Of a DNA stretch of 64,000 nt, positions 46,642-54,631 are shown in pieces. The stretch lies in the NCBI GenBank assembly GCA_039196715.1, contig JBCCUP010000007.1, forward strand, positions 30,537 to 94,536, given 5' to 3'. The translations under genes and the position numbers were made by a program. Positions within the stretch are counted from its first letter, which is position 1, and every line of letters starts with the position of its first letter. Below the pieces are notes generated by a model. That model was given only the letters and a program-made list of their open reading frames with translations. It searched no databases and had not been told where the DNA came from. The stretch is from Pseudomonadota bacterium. GTDB taxonomy: Bacteria; Pseudomonadota; Gammaproteobacteria; CALCKW01.

Positions 46642-47958
46642 ATGGTGGACCACAGTTGGATGCGCGAGTCGGCGACCTTCAGTCGCCCGGTGATCGCCGA
46701 GATCGAGCGCGCCGCACGCACCGGCATCTACGACATCCGCGGTTTTGGCGCCAAGCGCCGGGTGCCCTGTTTCGACGACCTGGTGTTCCTCGGTGCCAGC
46801 ATGTCGCGCTACCCGCTCGAAGGCTATCGTGAACGCTGCGACACGCGTGTCACCCTCGGGGACCGTTTCGCGTCGAAGCCCATTACCCTCGACATTCCGA
46901 TCACGATCGCCGGCATGAGTTTCGGTGCGCTCTCGGCTCAGGCCAAGGAAGCGCTTGGCCGGGGTGCCTCGCTCATGGGCACCAGCACCACCACCGGCGA
47001 TGGCGGTATGACACCGGAAGAGCGGGGGCAAAGCAAATACCTGGTGTACCAGTACCTGCCGTCCCGCTATGGCATGAACCCGGAGGATCTGCGCAAGGCC
47101 GACGCCATCGAGATCGTCGTCGGTCAGGGGGCCAAGCCGGGTGGCGGCGGCATGCTTCTCGGACAGAAGATCTCGGATCGGGTCGCAGGCATGCGGGACC
47201 TGCCTGCGGGAATTGACCAGCGCAGTGCCTGTCGGCACCCGGACTGGACCGGCCCCGACGACCTCGAGATCAAGATCCAGGAGCTGCGCGAGATCACCGA
47301 TTGGCAAACGCCGATCTACGTCAAGGTCGGCGCAGCGCGCACCTTTTACGATGTCACGCTGGCGGTCAAATCCGGCGCCGATGTGGTTGTCGTCGACGGC
47401 ATGCAGGGCGGCACGGCGGCCACGCAAGACGTGTTTATCGAGCACGTCGGTGTTCCGACCCTGCCAGCGGTGCGTCAGGCCGTCGAGGCGCTCGATGCAC
47501 TCGGCATGCACCGCAAGGTCCAGCTTATCGTCTCCGGGGGCATTCGCAGCGGAGCTGACGTCGCCAAGGCCTTGGCGATGGGCGCGGACGCCGTTTCCAT
47601 TGGCACCGCCGCGCTGATTGCACTGGGTGACAACAACGCGCAGTATGAAGCCGAATACAACAAGCTCGGCACCAGCGCCGGTTTCTACGACGATTACCAG
47701 GATGGGCGCGACCCTGCCGGCATTTGCACCCAGGACCCGGAACTTGCAGCGCGCCTGGACCCGGAAGTCGCTGGCAGGCGATTGGCCAACTACCTGAACG
47801 TGTTGAATCTCGAGGCGCAGACCATTGCGCGTGCGTGCGGCAAGTCGCATGTGCACAACCTCGAGCGCGAAGACCTGGCGGCGCTGAGCATCGAGGCGGC
47901 AGCGATGGCGGGTGTGCCCCTCGCCGGCACCGACTGGGTGCCGGGTTCACGCTTGTGA
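46642..47958 (+). CDS. mgsC: N-methylglutamate synthase subunit C (FMN domain, no Fe-S cysteines)
   Basis: A 438-aa FMN-dependent domain that couples methylamine to 2-oxoglutarate/glutamate carbon. AGMSFGALSAQAKEALGRG, GIDQRSACRHPDWTGPDD, VDGMQGGTAATQDVF and SGGIRSGADVAKALAMGADA mark the barrel and FMN loop. At the Fe-S position the sequence is GFYDDYQDGRDPAGICTQDP: Tyr349, Tyr352 and Asp357 replace the three cysteines kept in the module 1 protein, so no cluster can form. The ATG at 46642 follows GAGGAAGCAG; the frame extends further upstream into mgsB but that part is not family-like. Confidence 0.9.
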   Translation: MVDHSWMRESATFSRPVIAEIERAARTGIYDIRGFGAKRRVPCFDDLVFLGASMSRYPLEGYRERCDTRVTLGDRFASKPITLDIPITIAGMSFGALSAQAKEALGRGASLMGTSTTTGDGGMTPEERGQSKYLVYQYLPSRYGMNPEDLRKADAIEIVVGQGAKPGGGGMLLGQKISDRVAGMRDLPAGIDQRSACRHPDWTGPDDLEIKIQELREITDWQTPIYVKVGAARTFYDVTLAVKSGADVVVVDGMQGGTAATQDVFIEHVGVPTLPAVRQAVEALDALGMHRKVQLIVSGGIRSGADVAKALAMGADAVSIGTAALIALGDNNAQYEAEYNKLGTSAGFYDDYQDGRDPAGICTQDPELAARLDPEVAGRRLANYLNVLNLEAQTIARACGKSHVHNLEREDLAALSIEAAAMAGVPLAGTDWVPGSRL

Positions 47959-48057
47959 AAAAATTCGAGATGTCGGCGGTGTTGTACCGACGGTGTCGCG
48001 TCTGTCAACCCCGGGTGCTGCAAGGCAAACGCACACCCCCATTGCGAGGATGACCCC

Positions 48058-49371
48058 ATGGCAACCGATCTCAGCAAAGAAGCCAAAAGCCGCGGTATTC
48101 AGTACTTCCTGATCAGCTTCGTCGACCTGTTCGGCAACCTCCGCGCCAAGCTCGTGCCCGCCCGTGCCATTGGCGACATGCAAAAGGAGGGGGCCGGGTT
48201 TGCCGGCTTTGCCGCGTGGTTGGACATGACACCTGCGCACCCCGATATGTTCGGCGTGCCCGACCCGGACAGCCTCATCCAGTTGCCCTGGCAACCGGAA
48301 ATCGGCTGGTTGGCGAGCGACCTCTACATGAACGGCGAACCGGTCGCGGCGTCCCCGCGTGTTGCGCTCAAAGCGCAACTCGAGGCCGCGAAGAAACAGG
48401 GTCTGCGCATGAAGACCGGCGTCGAGTGCGAGTACTTTCTGGTCTCGCCCGACGGCACGGCACTCTCGGACCCCGACGACACACAAAGCAAGCCGTGTTA
48501 CGACCAGCAGGCCTTGATGCGCCGCTACCCGGTTATCCGGGAAATCTGCGACGCGATGATCGCGCTCGGTTGGGGTCCGTACCAGAACGACCACGAGGAC
48601 GCGAACGGGCAGTTCGAGATGAACTGGGACTACGACGATGCGCTGCGCACTGCTGACCGGCATGTCTTCTTCAAGTACATGGTCAAGACCCTGGCCGAAA
48701 ACCACGGTCTGCGCGCCACCTTCATGCCTAAGCCTTTTGCCGATCTGACCGGCAACGGCTGCCACGCCCACGTGTCACTGTGGGATAAGGGTGGAAAAAA
48801 GAACCTCTTTCTCGACAAGAAGGACGCGCGCGGCCTGGGGCTGTCGAAGACCGCCTACGCGTTTCTCGGCGGCATCGTGCAGAACGCCGAGGCGCTCTGT
48901 GCGCTGTTCAACCCGACCGTCAACAGCTACAAGCGCATCAACGGGGCGGTGACGCGCTCGGGCGCCACCTGGTCGCCCAACACCGTGACCTATTCCGGCA
49001 ACAACCGCACCCACATGATCCGCGTGCCGGATGACGGCCGTTTCGAGTTGCGCCTGATGGACGGTGCCGCCAACCCCTACCTCATGCAGGCGGGCTTTCT
49101 GGCCGCTGGTCTCGACGGTCTTGCCAACGAGCTTAACCCAGGCGAGCCGCAGCAAAACGACATGTACGCCGAACCGCAGAAGGCGCGGGGTGCCAAGCGC
49201 TTGCCGTTGAACCTGCTCGACGCGTTGCGGGCGCTCGACAAGAGCAAACGGCTGCGCGCGGGCCTCGGCGACGAGTTGGTCGACGCCTTCGTCAAGCTCA
49301 AGATGCAGGAATGGCACGCCTACTGTGCGCACCTCAGTGACTGGGAGCGGGCCAACACGCTCGACTGCTGA
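48058..49371 (+). CDS. gmaS: Gamma-glutamylmethylamide synthetase (GS family)
   Basis: A 437-aa glutamine-synthetase-like ligase that joins methylamine to glutamate with ATP. Motifs: KTGVECEYFLV (near 118), NDHEDANGQFEMNWDYDDAL (near 177-196), GNGCHAHVSLWD (near 232) and NRTHMIRVPDDGRFELRL. KEGAGFAGFAAWLDMTPAHPD near residue 43 is close to GmaS of marine alphaproteobacteria. The adenylylation tyrosine of GlnA is absent (RLPLNLLDALRAL). It is last in mgsABC-gmaS, 99 nt after mgsC, with a GCGAGG ribosome site. A hairpin follows. Confidence 0.88.
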   Translation: MATDLSKEAKSRGIQYFLISFVDLFGNLRAKLVPARAIGDMQKEGAGFAGFAAWLDMTPAHPDMFGVPDPDSLIQLPWQPEIGWLASDLYMNGEPVAASPRVALKAQLEAAKKQGLRMKTGVECEYFLVSPDGTALSDPDDTQSKPCYDQQALMRRYPVIREICDAMIALGWGPYQNDHEDANGQFEMNWDYDDALRTADRHVFFKYMVKTLAENHGLRATFMPKPFADLTGNGCHAHVSLWDKGGKKNLFLDKKDARGLGLSKTAYAFLGGIVQNAEALCALFNPTVNSYKRINGAVTRSGATWSPNTVTYSGNNRTHMIRVPDDGRFELRLMDGAANPYLMQAGFLAAGLDGLANELNPGEPQQNDMYAEPQKARGAKRLPLNLLDALRALDKSKRLRAGLGDELVDAFVKLKMQEWHAYCAHLSDWERANTLDC

Positions 49372-49398
49372 TCGGCCGCCCGCGCCGCCGCAGACCGT

Positions 49399-49417
49399 GC
49401 CGCCCTGACTGGGCGGC
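49399..49417. terminator. Hairpin after gmaS
   Basis: Stem GCCGCCC (49399-49405) and GGGCGGC (49411-49417), loop TGACT, between convergent gmaS and the unknown gene at 49435. No T run on either side. Confidence 0.45.
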
Positions 49418-49434
49418 GTGGCCTGCCGCAACCG

Positions 49435-49908
49435 TTAGCGGATACGCAGTTCCAACGAGCCCGATTCCGACAGGCTCAGGATGCGGTAGTGGGGGTCCTG
49501 CACGGCGTCGAGTGGCCACACTTCGGCGATCAGGTGACTGGCGTCAGCCGGCACCGTGATGTTCAGCGACTCGCTGAGCGCGACCTGGGTGCGCTGGACC
49601 GGGCACTGTGTGTAGTCGATGCGGTAGGGTGATTCGGCGTTGGTGGTGTGGTCGAAGCGGTGACACAACGAGTAGAAGACCGGCACGCCTGGCGACGCCA
49701 GCGTCACACGCAGGTGCACAGGCTGCCCGTGCACGAGGGCACTGGCGGCGGGCACGGTCGCGGCCCCGCCGGTGGACAGCGCAAAGTCGAGGTCGTTGCG
49801 ATCGGACTTCGGTAACCACACGGCGCCGATCAGCACAGCCACCGTGGCGACGGTCAGCAGCACATCGCGGGGCGGGGTATGCGCGGCTTGGGAAGCAAAC
49901 AGGTTCAC
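49435..49908 (-). CDS. Membrane-anchored hypothetical protein
   Basis: A 157-aa protein from a GTG with AAGGAG upstream (the frame extends further, but the ribosome site favours this start). An N-terminal membrane anchor, VLLTVATVAVLIGAVWLP (near residues 17-34), is followed by a beta-rich extracytoplasmic domain with two cysteines (SLCHRF, TQCPVQ). I recognise no family. It lies between gmaS and the polyamine transporter operon and may belong to neither. Confidence 0.55.
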   Translation of the reverse strand: MNLFASQAAHTPPRDVLLTVATVAVLIGAVWLPKSDRNDLDFALSTGGAATVPAASALVHGQPVHLRVTLASPGVPVFYSLCHRFDHTTNAESPYRIDYTQCPVQRTQVALSESLNITVPADASHLIAEVWPLDAVQDPHYRILSLSESGSLELRIR

Positions 49909-49933
49909 ACGGCTCCTTCCTGGACAGGTGTGC

Positions 49934-49953
49934 CAACTGCATCCATGCAGTTG
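49934..49953. repeat. Inverted repeat downstream of the potADBC operon
   Basis: Perfect 8-bp arms CAACTGCA (49934-49941) and TGCAGTTG (49946-49953) with loop TCCA. It lies about 90 nt past the potC stop and just before the GTG gene; terminator-like stem without a T run, or an operator. Confidence 0.45.
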
Positions 49954-50044
49954 TTGCCAAGCACGACGCAGGAAACGCGCCACGCACACCGCAGCGTCGC
50001 GCCCGGGTGAGACGGGCGACGCCGAGGGTGCGGTTGATGTGGAT

Positions 50045-50953
50045 CTAGCTGGCTGAGAGGCCGCGCAAGCGTTCCGAGCGACGGCGCAACAGCTCGAGTG
50101 TGGCGAGCAGCGCGACCGAGATGATCACCAGTACCGTCGCCACCGCGAGGATGGTTGGGCTGATCTGTTCGCGGATGCCGGAGAACATCTGGCGCGGAAT
50201 GGTCCGTTGTTCGGCAGCGGCCATCTGGATGACCACGACCACCTCGTCGAAACTTGTGATGAACGCGAACAGTGCGCCGGAGATCACCCCCGGCAGAATC
50301 AACGGCATCTGCACCTTGAAGAAGGTCGTCACCGGGTTGGCGCCCATGCTCTGCGCGGCACGCACGAGGCTCTGATCGAAACCCACCAGGGTCGCCGTGA
50401 CCGTGATGATGACAAAGGGAATGCCGAGCACCGCGTGGGCGAGAATGAGCCCGGTGTAGGTGTAGGCAAGGTTGAACTGGCTGAACGCGTAGAAGGCGCC
50501 TGCCGCGGTGATCACCAGGGGCACGATCATCGGCGAGATCAGCAGCGCCATGATGCCGTTCTTGAACGGCATCTCGGACCGGCTCAGGCCGACCGCGGCC
50601 AGCGTGCCGAGGGCGGTCGAGATCAGCGTCGACAGGGTGCCGATGTAGAAGCTGTTCTTCATTGAGCGCACCCACTGCGAGTTCGCCCAGGCGTCAGCCC
50701 ACCAACCCTCGGTGGCATCGGGGTTGGCCATGCCGTTCTGCAGGATGTCGAGATACCACCGCGTGGAGAAGGCCTCGGGGTTCAGGCTCAGCATGCCCGG
50801 CGTGAAACTGAAATACGGCTCCACGTTGAAGCTCAACGGCATCACGATCAGGATCGGCGTGATCAGGAACAGAAAAATCAGGCCGCAGATCACCCGGAAG
50901 GTGTAGTACCAGATGCGTTCACCGAGGCCGGCGTAGGGAGGCAATCCGCTCAT
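50045..50953 (-). CDS. Polyamine-type ABC transporter permease (PotC-like)
   Basis: A 302-aa inner-membrane permease with six membrane segments. The EAA loop reads RAAQSMGANPVTTFFKVQMPLILPG near residues 193-217. Its place after a PotB-like gene (3 nt gap) and the presence of a PotD- and PotA-like gene in one operon suggest spermidine/putrescine or a related cationic or opine-like solute. It is the last gene of the operon. Confidence 0.9.
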   Translation of the reverse strand: MSGLPPYAGLGERIWYYTFRVICGLIFLFLITPILIVMPLSFNVEPYFSFTPGMLSLNPEAFSTRWYLDILQNGMANPDATEGWWADAWANSQWVRSMKNSFYIGTLSTLISTALGTLAAVGLSRSEMPFKNGIMALLISPMIVPLVITAAGAFYAFSQFNLAYTYTGLILAHAVLGIPFVIITVTATLVGFDQSLVRAAQSMGANPVTTFFKVQMPLILPGVISGALFAFITSFDEVVVVIQMAAAEQRTIPRQMFSGIREQISPTILAVATVLVIISVALLATLELLRRRSERLRGLSAS

Positions 50954-50956
50954 CGG

Positions 50957-52210
50957 TCAACCCAGTTTCATGTTGTCGATGCCGACGATGCGGTCGTAGA
51001 CCCAGTAGAGGATCAACACCACGCCCAACAACACCGTCCCGAGGGCCGCGGCCAGGTTCCAGTTCAGCGATCGCCGCATGTGGAAATCGATGAAATTGGA
51101 GATCATCTGCCCGTCTTGCCCGCCGACCAGGGCCGGCGTGATGTAGTAGCCAATCGCGACGATAAACACCAGGATCGCGCCGGCGCCGATGCCGGGGACG
51201 GTCTGAGGCGCGTAGACACGCCAGAACGCAGTCCAGTTGGTGGCGCCGAGGCTCTTTGCCGCCCGCACGTAGGACGGTGGGATGCCTTTCATCACCGAGT
51301 AGAGCGGCAACACCATGAACGGCAACAGAATGTGCGTCATCGCGATCAGGGTGCCGAGCTTGTTGTAGATCATCGAGAAGCGGGCCTCGTCCGCCGCAAC
51401 ACCGAAGAACACGAACAGATCGTTCAGCACCCCCTGTGATTGCAGCATGGCGATCCAGGCTGTGGTGCGCACCAGGATCGAAGTCCAGAAGGGCAGTAGC
51501 ACCAGGATCATCAGCAGGTTGGACGTGCGGTTGGGCAGGGTGGCGAGCAGGTAGGCGATCGGGTAGCCCAATAGCAGGCAATATACCGTCACCTGCAAGG
51601 AAATTTCGAGGGTGCGCAGGAACAACTTCACGTGGATGCGACGCTGCTCGGGCTGCATCACGATCGAGCCGTCGGCGAGTTGTTTGCGGTCGAGTGCGTT
51701 GGCGTAGTAACCGACCGTGAAGGTGCGCGATGCCGCTTTCATCGCTTGCCACACTTCGATGTCGGCCCACTTTTTCTTGACGGCGACGAGGCTGTCCTTG
51801 AACGGCGCCTCGAGTCTTGCCGCGCGCCGCGCCGAGGACGTGAACAGCGAGCGGGCACCGCTGAGCTCTCGGTTCACGCGGGTGGCGACCTTGCCTATGG
51901 TCTTTTTCTTGCGCGTCTCGACAAGGTCCTGTACCAGGGCTGCATATTGCGCCTCGGTCGGTTCGGTCGACCCGTCCCAGTCGGCGAGCGCCGCCGTCGT
52001 GTTCGGCATCTCGGTCGCGAACAGGTCGTCGTGAAAGCCTTTGGCCAGAAACCAGCCAATCGGCGATATGAAGAACACCGCCAGGAAGATCAGCAGCGGT
52101 GACACCAGCAGGAACGCGTCCAACTTGCGCCGAAACATCGCGCGCGCCAAGCGCGCCTTCAACGGGGTGCCGTCGGCAGCGAGTACAGGCGAAGGGGCGG
52201 TGTCGCTCAT
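50957..52210 (-). CDS. Polyamine-type ABC transporter permease with long insert (PotB-like)
   Basis: A 417-aa permease, longer than the usual ~290 aa. After TM1 (FLLVSPLLIFLAVFFISPIGWFL) comes a hydrophilic, Lys/Arg-rich segment of about 130-150 residues (TRKKKTIGKVATRVNRELSG, ARLEAPFKDSLVAVKKKW) before the remaining five helices. The EAA loop RAAKSLGATNWTAFWRVYAPQ is intact. The ATG at 52210 (MSDTAPSP) follows AGGGA. The insert probably lies in the periplasm and may touch the binding protein. Confidence 0.88.
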   Translation of the reverse strand: MSDTAPSPVLAADGTPLKARLARAMFRRKLDAFLLVSPLLIFLAVFFISPIGWFLAKGFHDDLFATEMPNTTAALADWDGSTEPTEAQYAALVQDLVETRKKKTIGKVATRVNRELSGARSLFTSSARRAARLEAPFKDSLVAVKKKWADIEVWQAMKAASRTFTVGYYANALDRKQLADGSIVMQPEQRRIHVKLFLRTLEISLQVTVYCLLLGYPIAYLLATLPNRTSNLLMILVLLPFWTSILVRTTAWIAMLQSQGVLNDLFVFFGVAADEARFSMIYNKLGTLIAMTHILLPFMVLPLYSVMKGIPPSYVRAAKSLGATNWTAFWRVYAPQTVPGIGAGAILVFIVAIGYYITPALVGGQDGQMISNFIDFHMRRSLNWNLAAALGTVLLGVVLILYWVYDRIVGIDNMKLG

Positions 52211-52274
52211 GGGATCCCTGGGCAGTGGATGGGAGCCGGGCAAGTGCCCGGCCCCATCGGTCAGCTCGTCGAGC

Positions 52275-53351
52275 TTAGAGCGCGAGCCACGCGTTGAAAC
52301 GCTCGTTCAACTCGTCCTGGTTGTCTGCCCAGAACTCGAAGTCGTTGACCAGCGCATTCGCGAGGTTGGCTTCGGCGGTCGGCATGTGCGGTGCCATCTC
52401 GGTCTTGCCGTCGTTGTAGAGACCAACGAGGGCACCGGAGGACTTGCGTGCCGGACCGTAGGCGATCCAGGTAGCCTGATCCGCCAGGCGCTGGGTGTCG
52501 GTCGAGAACGCGATGAAGTCCATGGTGGCTTCCATGTTCGGCGCACCCTTGGGGATGACCCACAGGTCGAAGTCGAGGATCTGACCGTCCCAGTTCACTT
52601 CGAAGGGCTGACCTTCGCCCGCTGCCGCGTTGAAGATGCGGCCGTTGTAGGCGGTGGTCATGACCACTTCGCCGTCGGCCAGCAGCTGGGGCGGCTGTGC
52701 ACCGGCTTCCCACCAGACCACTTCGCTCTTGATCGAGTCAAGCTTGGCAAAAGCGCGGTCGACACCTTCGGGCGTTGAGAGCAGGTCGTAGACTTCAGCC
52801 GCGGGCACGCCGTCGGCCATCAAGGCCATTTCGAGGTTGGCCTTCGGGTTTTTGCGGATGCCGCGCTTGCCCGGGAATTTCTCCAGGTCGAAGAAATCGG
52901 CAATGCCTTCAACGCCGGACGTCTTGCTCGTGTCGTAGGCGAAGATGGTTGACCAGACGATGTTCGACACCGCGCACTCGGGCAGAGCGCCTGCGATGAA
53001 GTCATCGGCCGCTGATGTGCCGTCCGGCGCTGCCGGCAGAACGGAGTGGTCGATCGGCTCGAGCAGGCCTTCGTCACAGCCGCGGACCGCGTCGGAGTAT
53101 TCAACGTCGACGACGTTCCACTTGACGTTGCCGGCTTCGACCTGCGACTTCACTTCAGACAGACCACCGTTGTAGTCCTCGGAGATGATGGTGTTGCCGG
53201 TCTTGGCCATCCAGGGCTTGTGGTAGGCCTCGACCTGCGACTTGGTGTAGGCACCACCCCAGGACACGACCGTGATGGTGTCGGCGGCCTGCGCTGCGGT
53301 GGCCGCAGTGATCGCTGTCGCGACGCCAAAGGCGAGTTGTTTCAGTTTCAT
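52275..53351 (-). CDS. Polyamine-type ABC transporter binding protein (PotD-like)
   Basis: A 358-aa periplasmic protein: signal peptide MKLKQLAFGVATAITAATAAQA, then a type II binding fold (TITVVSWGGAYTKSQVEAYHKPW, NVVDVEYSDAVRGCDEGLLEPID in pieces, MTTAYNGRIFNAA). An ATG 12 nt upstream (MEITMKLK, 53363) could also serve as start. It lies between the ATPase and permease genes. The ligand is not identifiable; agrobacterial-type opine or polyamine receptors share this pattern. Confidence 0.9.
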   Translation of the reverse strand: MKLKQLAFGVATAITAATAAQAADTITVVSWGGAYTKSQVEAYHKPWMAKTGNTIISEDYNGGLSEVKSQVEAGNVKWNVVDVEYSDAVRGCDEGLLEPIDHSVLPAAPDGTSAADDFIAGALPECAVSNIVWSTIFAYDTSKTSGVEGIADFFDLEKFPGKRGIRKNPKANLEMALMADGVPAAEVYDLLSTPEGVDRAFAKLDSIKSEVVWWEAGAQPPQLLADGEVVMTTAYNGRIFNAAAGEGQPFEVNWDGQILDFDLWVIPKGAPNMEATMDFIAFSTDTQRLADQATWIAYGPARKSSGALVGLYNDGKTEMAPHMPTAEANLANALVNDFEFWADNQDELNERFNAWLAL

Positions 53352-53428
53352 GGTAATTTCCATCCGTTTTCTGCCCTCGGTAGGTGTGTGACGAGCAGGT
53401 CCCCGGGGCTCGGACACGGCTCGGTTTA

Positions 53429-53442
53429 TAGCGATGTCGCTA
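53429..53442. repeat. Palindrome at the potA 3' end
   Basis: TAGCGA-TG-TCGCTA, a perfect 6-bp-arm palindrome overlapping the stop codon of the ATPase gene in the potA-potD junction. Possible processing hairpin or operator; weak evidence. Confidence 0.35.
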
Positions 53443-54534
53443 AATCAGATCGAGCGCGCGGCAGTCCTCGCGCTCCCAGGTCAGGTGAACGGTCTCGCCG
53501 ACGTTGAGTCGAGCGTGACCCGCCGCGTTCGGCACCTTGACGATGAACTCGTTGTGTCCGTGCACGTCCATGCGGCAGCGTATGTGGTCGCCGAGGTAGA
53601 TCAGTTCGAGTACGCGCGCACTGACCGCGTCCGGCGTGCTCTCACTGCCGATGCTGACGCGTTCGGGCCGGATCGACAGCAGGCTGCGCTCACCGACGCC
53701 GCCGCAGTTGACCGCCAGGGCCTTGCAGGTGGCGCCGTCGTCGAACTGCACGGTTGCGGTGTCGTCGTCGATCGCGATGATCTGCCCGCCGAGCTTGTTG
53801 TTCTCGCCGATGAACTGCGCACAAAAGGAGTTCTCGGGGCGCTCGTAGAGGGTTTCGGGATCGGCGAGCTGCTGAATGACGCCGTCGTTGAAAACGGCAA
53901 TCCGGTCTGACATCGTCAGGGCTTCGGACTGATCGTGCGTCACGTAGACGACTGTCACGCCGAGGTTTTCGTGGATGTGCTTGATCTCGTACTGCATCTG
54001 CTCGCGCAGTTGCTTGTCGAGTGCGCCGAGTGGCTCGTCCATCAGCACGAGTTCGGGGTCGAACACAAGCGCGCGCGCAACTGCGATGCGCTGCTGCTGA
54101 CCACCGGACAGCTGCGCCGGGCGGCGGTTGCCGAACGGACCCATCTGCACCATGTCGAGCGCGCGTTTGACCTTGGTCTCGATCTCGGACTTCGACTGGC
54201 CGCGCACCTGCAGTGGGAAGGCGAGGTTTTCGTTCACTGACATGTGCGGAAACAGCGCGTAGTTCTGAAACACCATCCCGATGCCGCGCTTGTGCGGCGG
54301 GATGTTGTTGATACCGCGCCCACCGAGTTTGATCTCGCCGTGGGTCGCGGTTTCGAAACCCGCGAGCATCATCAGACAGGTGGTTTTGCCGGAGCCCGAG
54401 GGTCCGAGCATCGTGAGGAACTCGCCCCGTCCGATCGCGAGGTTCAAATCCTTAACGACAAGGGTCTCGCCGTCGTAACTCTTCTGGACACGTTCGAACT
54501 CGACGAATGTGTCGCCGCTTGGGCCTGAGGTCAT
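53440..54534 (-). CDS. Polyamine-type ABC transporter ATPase (PotA-like)
   Basis: A 364-aa ATPase: Walker A GPSGSGKTT near residue 44, Q-loop FQNYALFPHM, signature LSGGQQQRIAVARALV, Walker B LVLMDEPLGALD, H-loop VTHDQSEAL, and a C-terminal TOBE domain from about residue 285 (LLSIRPERVSIG). First gene of the operon potA-potD-potB-potC. Confidence 0.93.
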   Translation of the reverse strand: MTSGPSGDTFVEFERVQKSYDGETLVVKDLNLAIGRGEFLTMLGPSGSGKTTCLMMLAGFETATHGEIKLGGRGINNIPPHKRGIGMVFQNYALFPHMSVNENLAFPLQVRGQSKSEIETKVKRALDMVQMGPFGNRRPAQLSGGQQQRIAVARALVFDPELVLMDEPLGALDKQLREQMQYEIKHIHENLGVTVVYVTHDQSEALTMSDRIAVFNDGVIQQLADPETLYERPENSFCAQFIGENNKLGGQIIAIDDDTATVQFDDGATCKALAVNCGGVGERSLLSIRPERVSIGSESTPDAVSARVLELIYLGDHIRCRMDVHGHNEFIVKVPNAAGHARLNVGETVHLTWEREDCRALDLI

Positions 54535-54631
54535 GTACGCGGGACGCTCTTTCGGAAGTGTGGTCTTCGCACCGGCGCGGGGTCTGACTGCCGGTCAATG
54601 GCCCGATTCGAGCACACATGCACGGTTTGAA

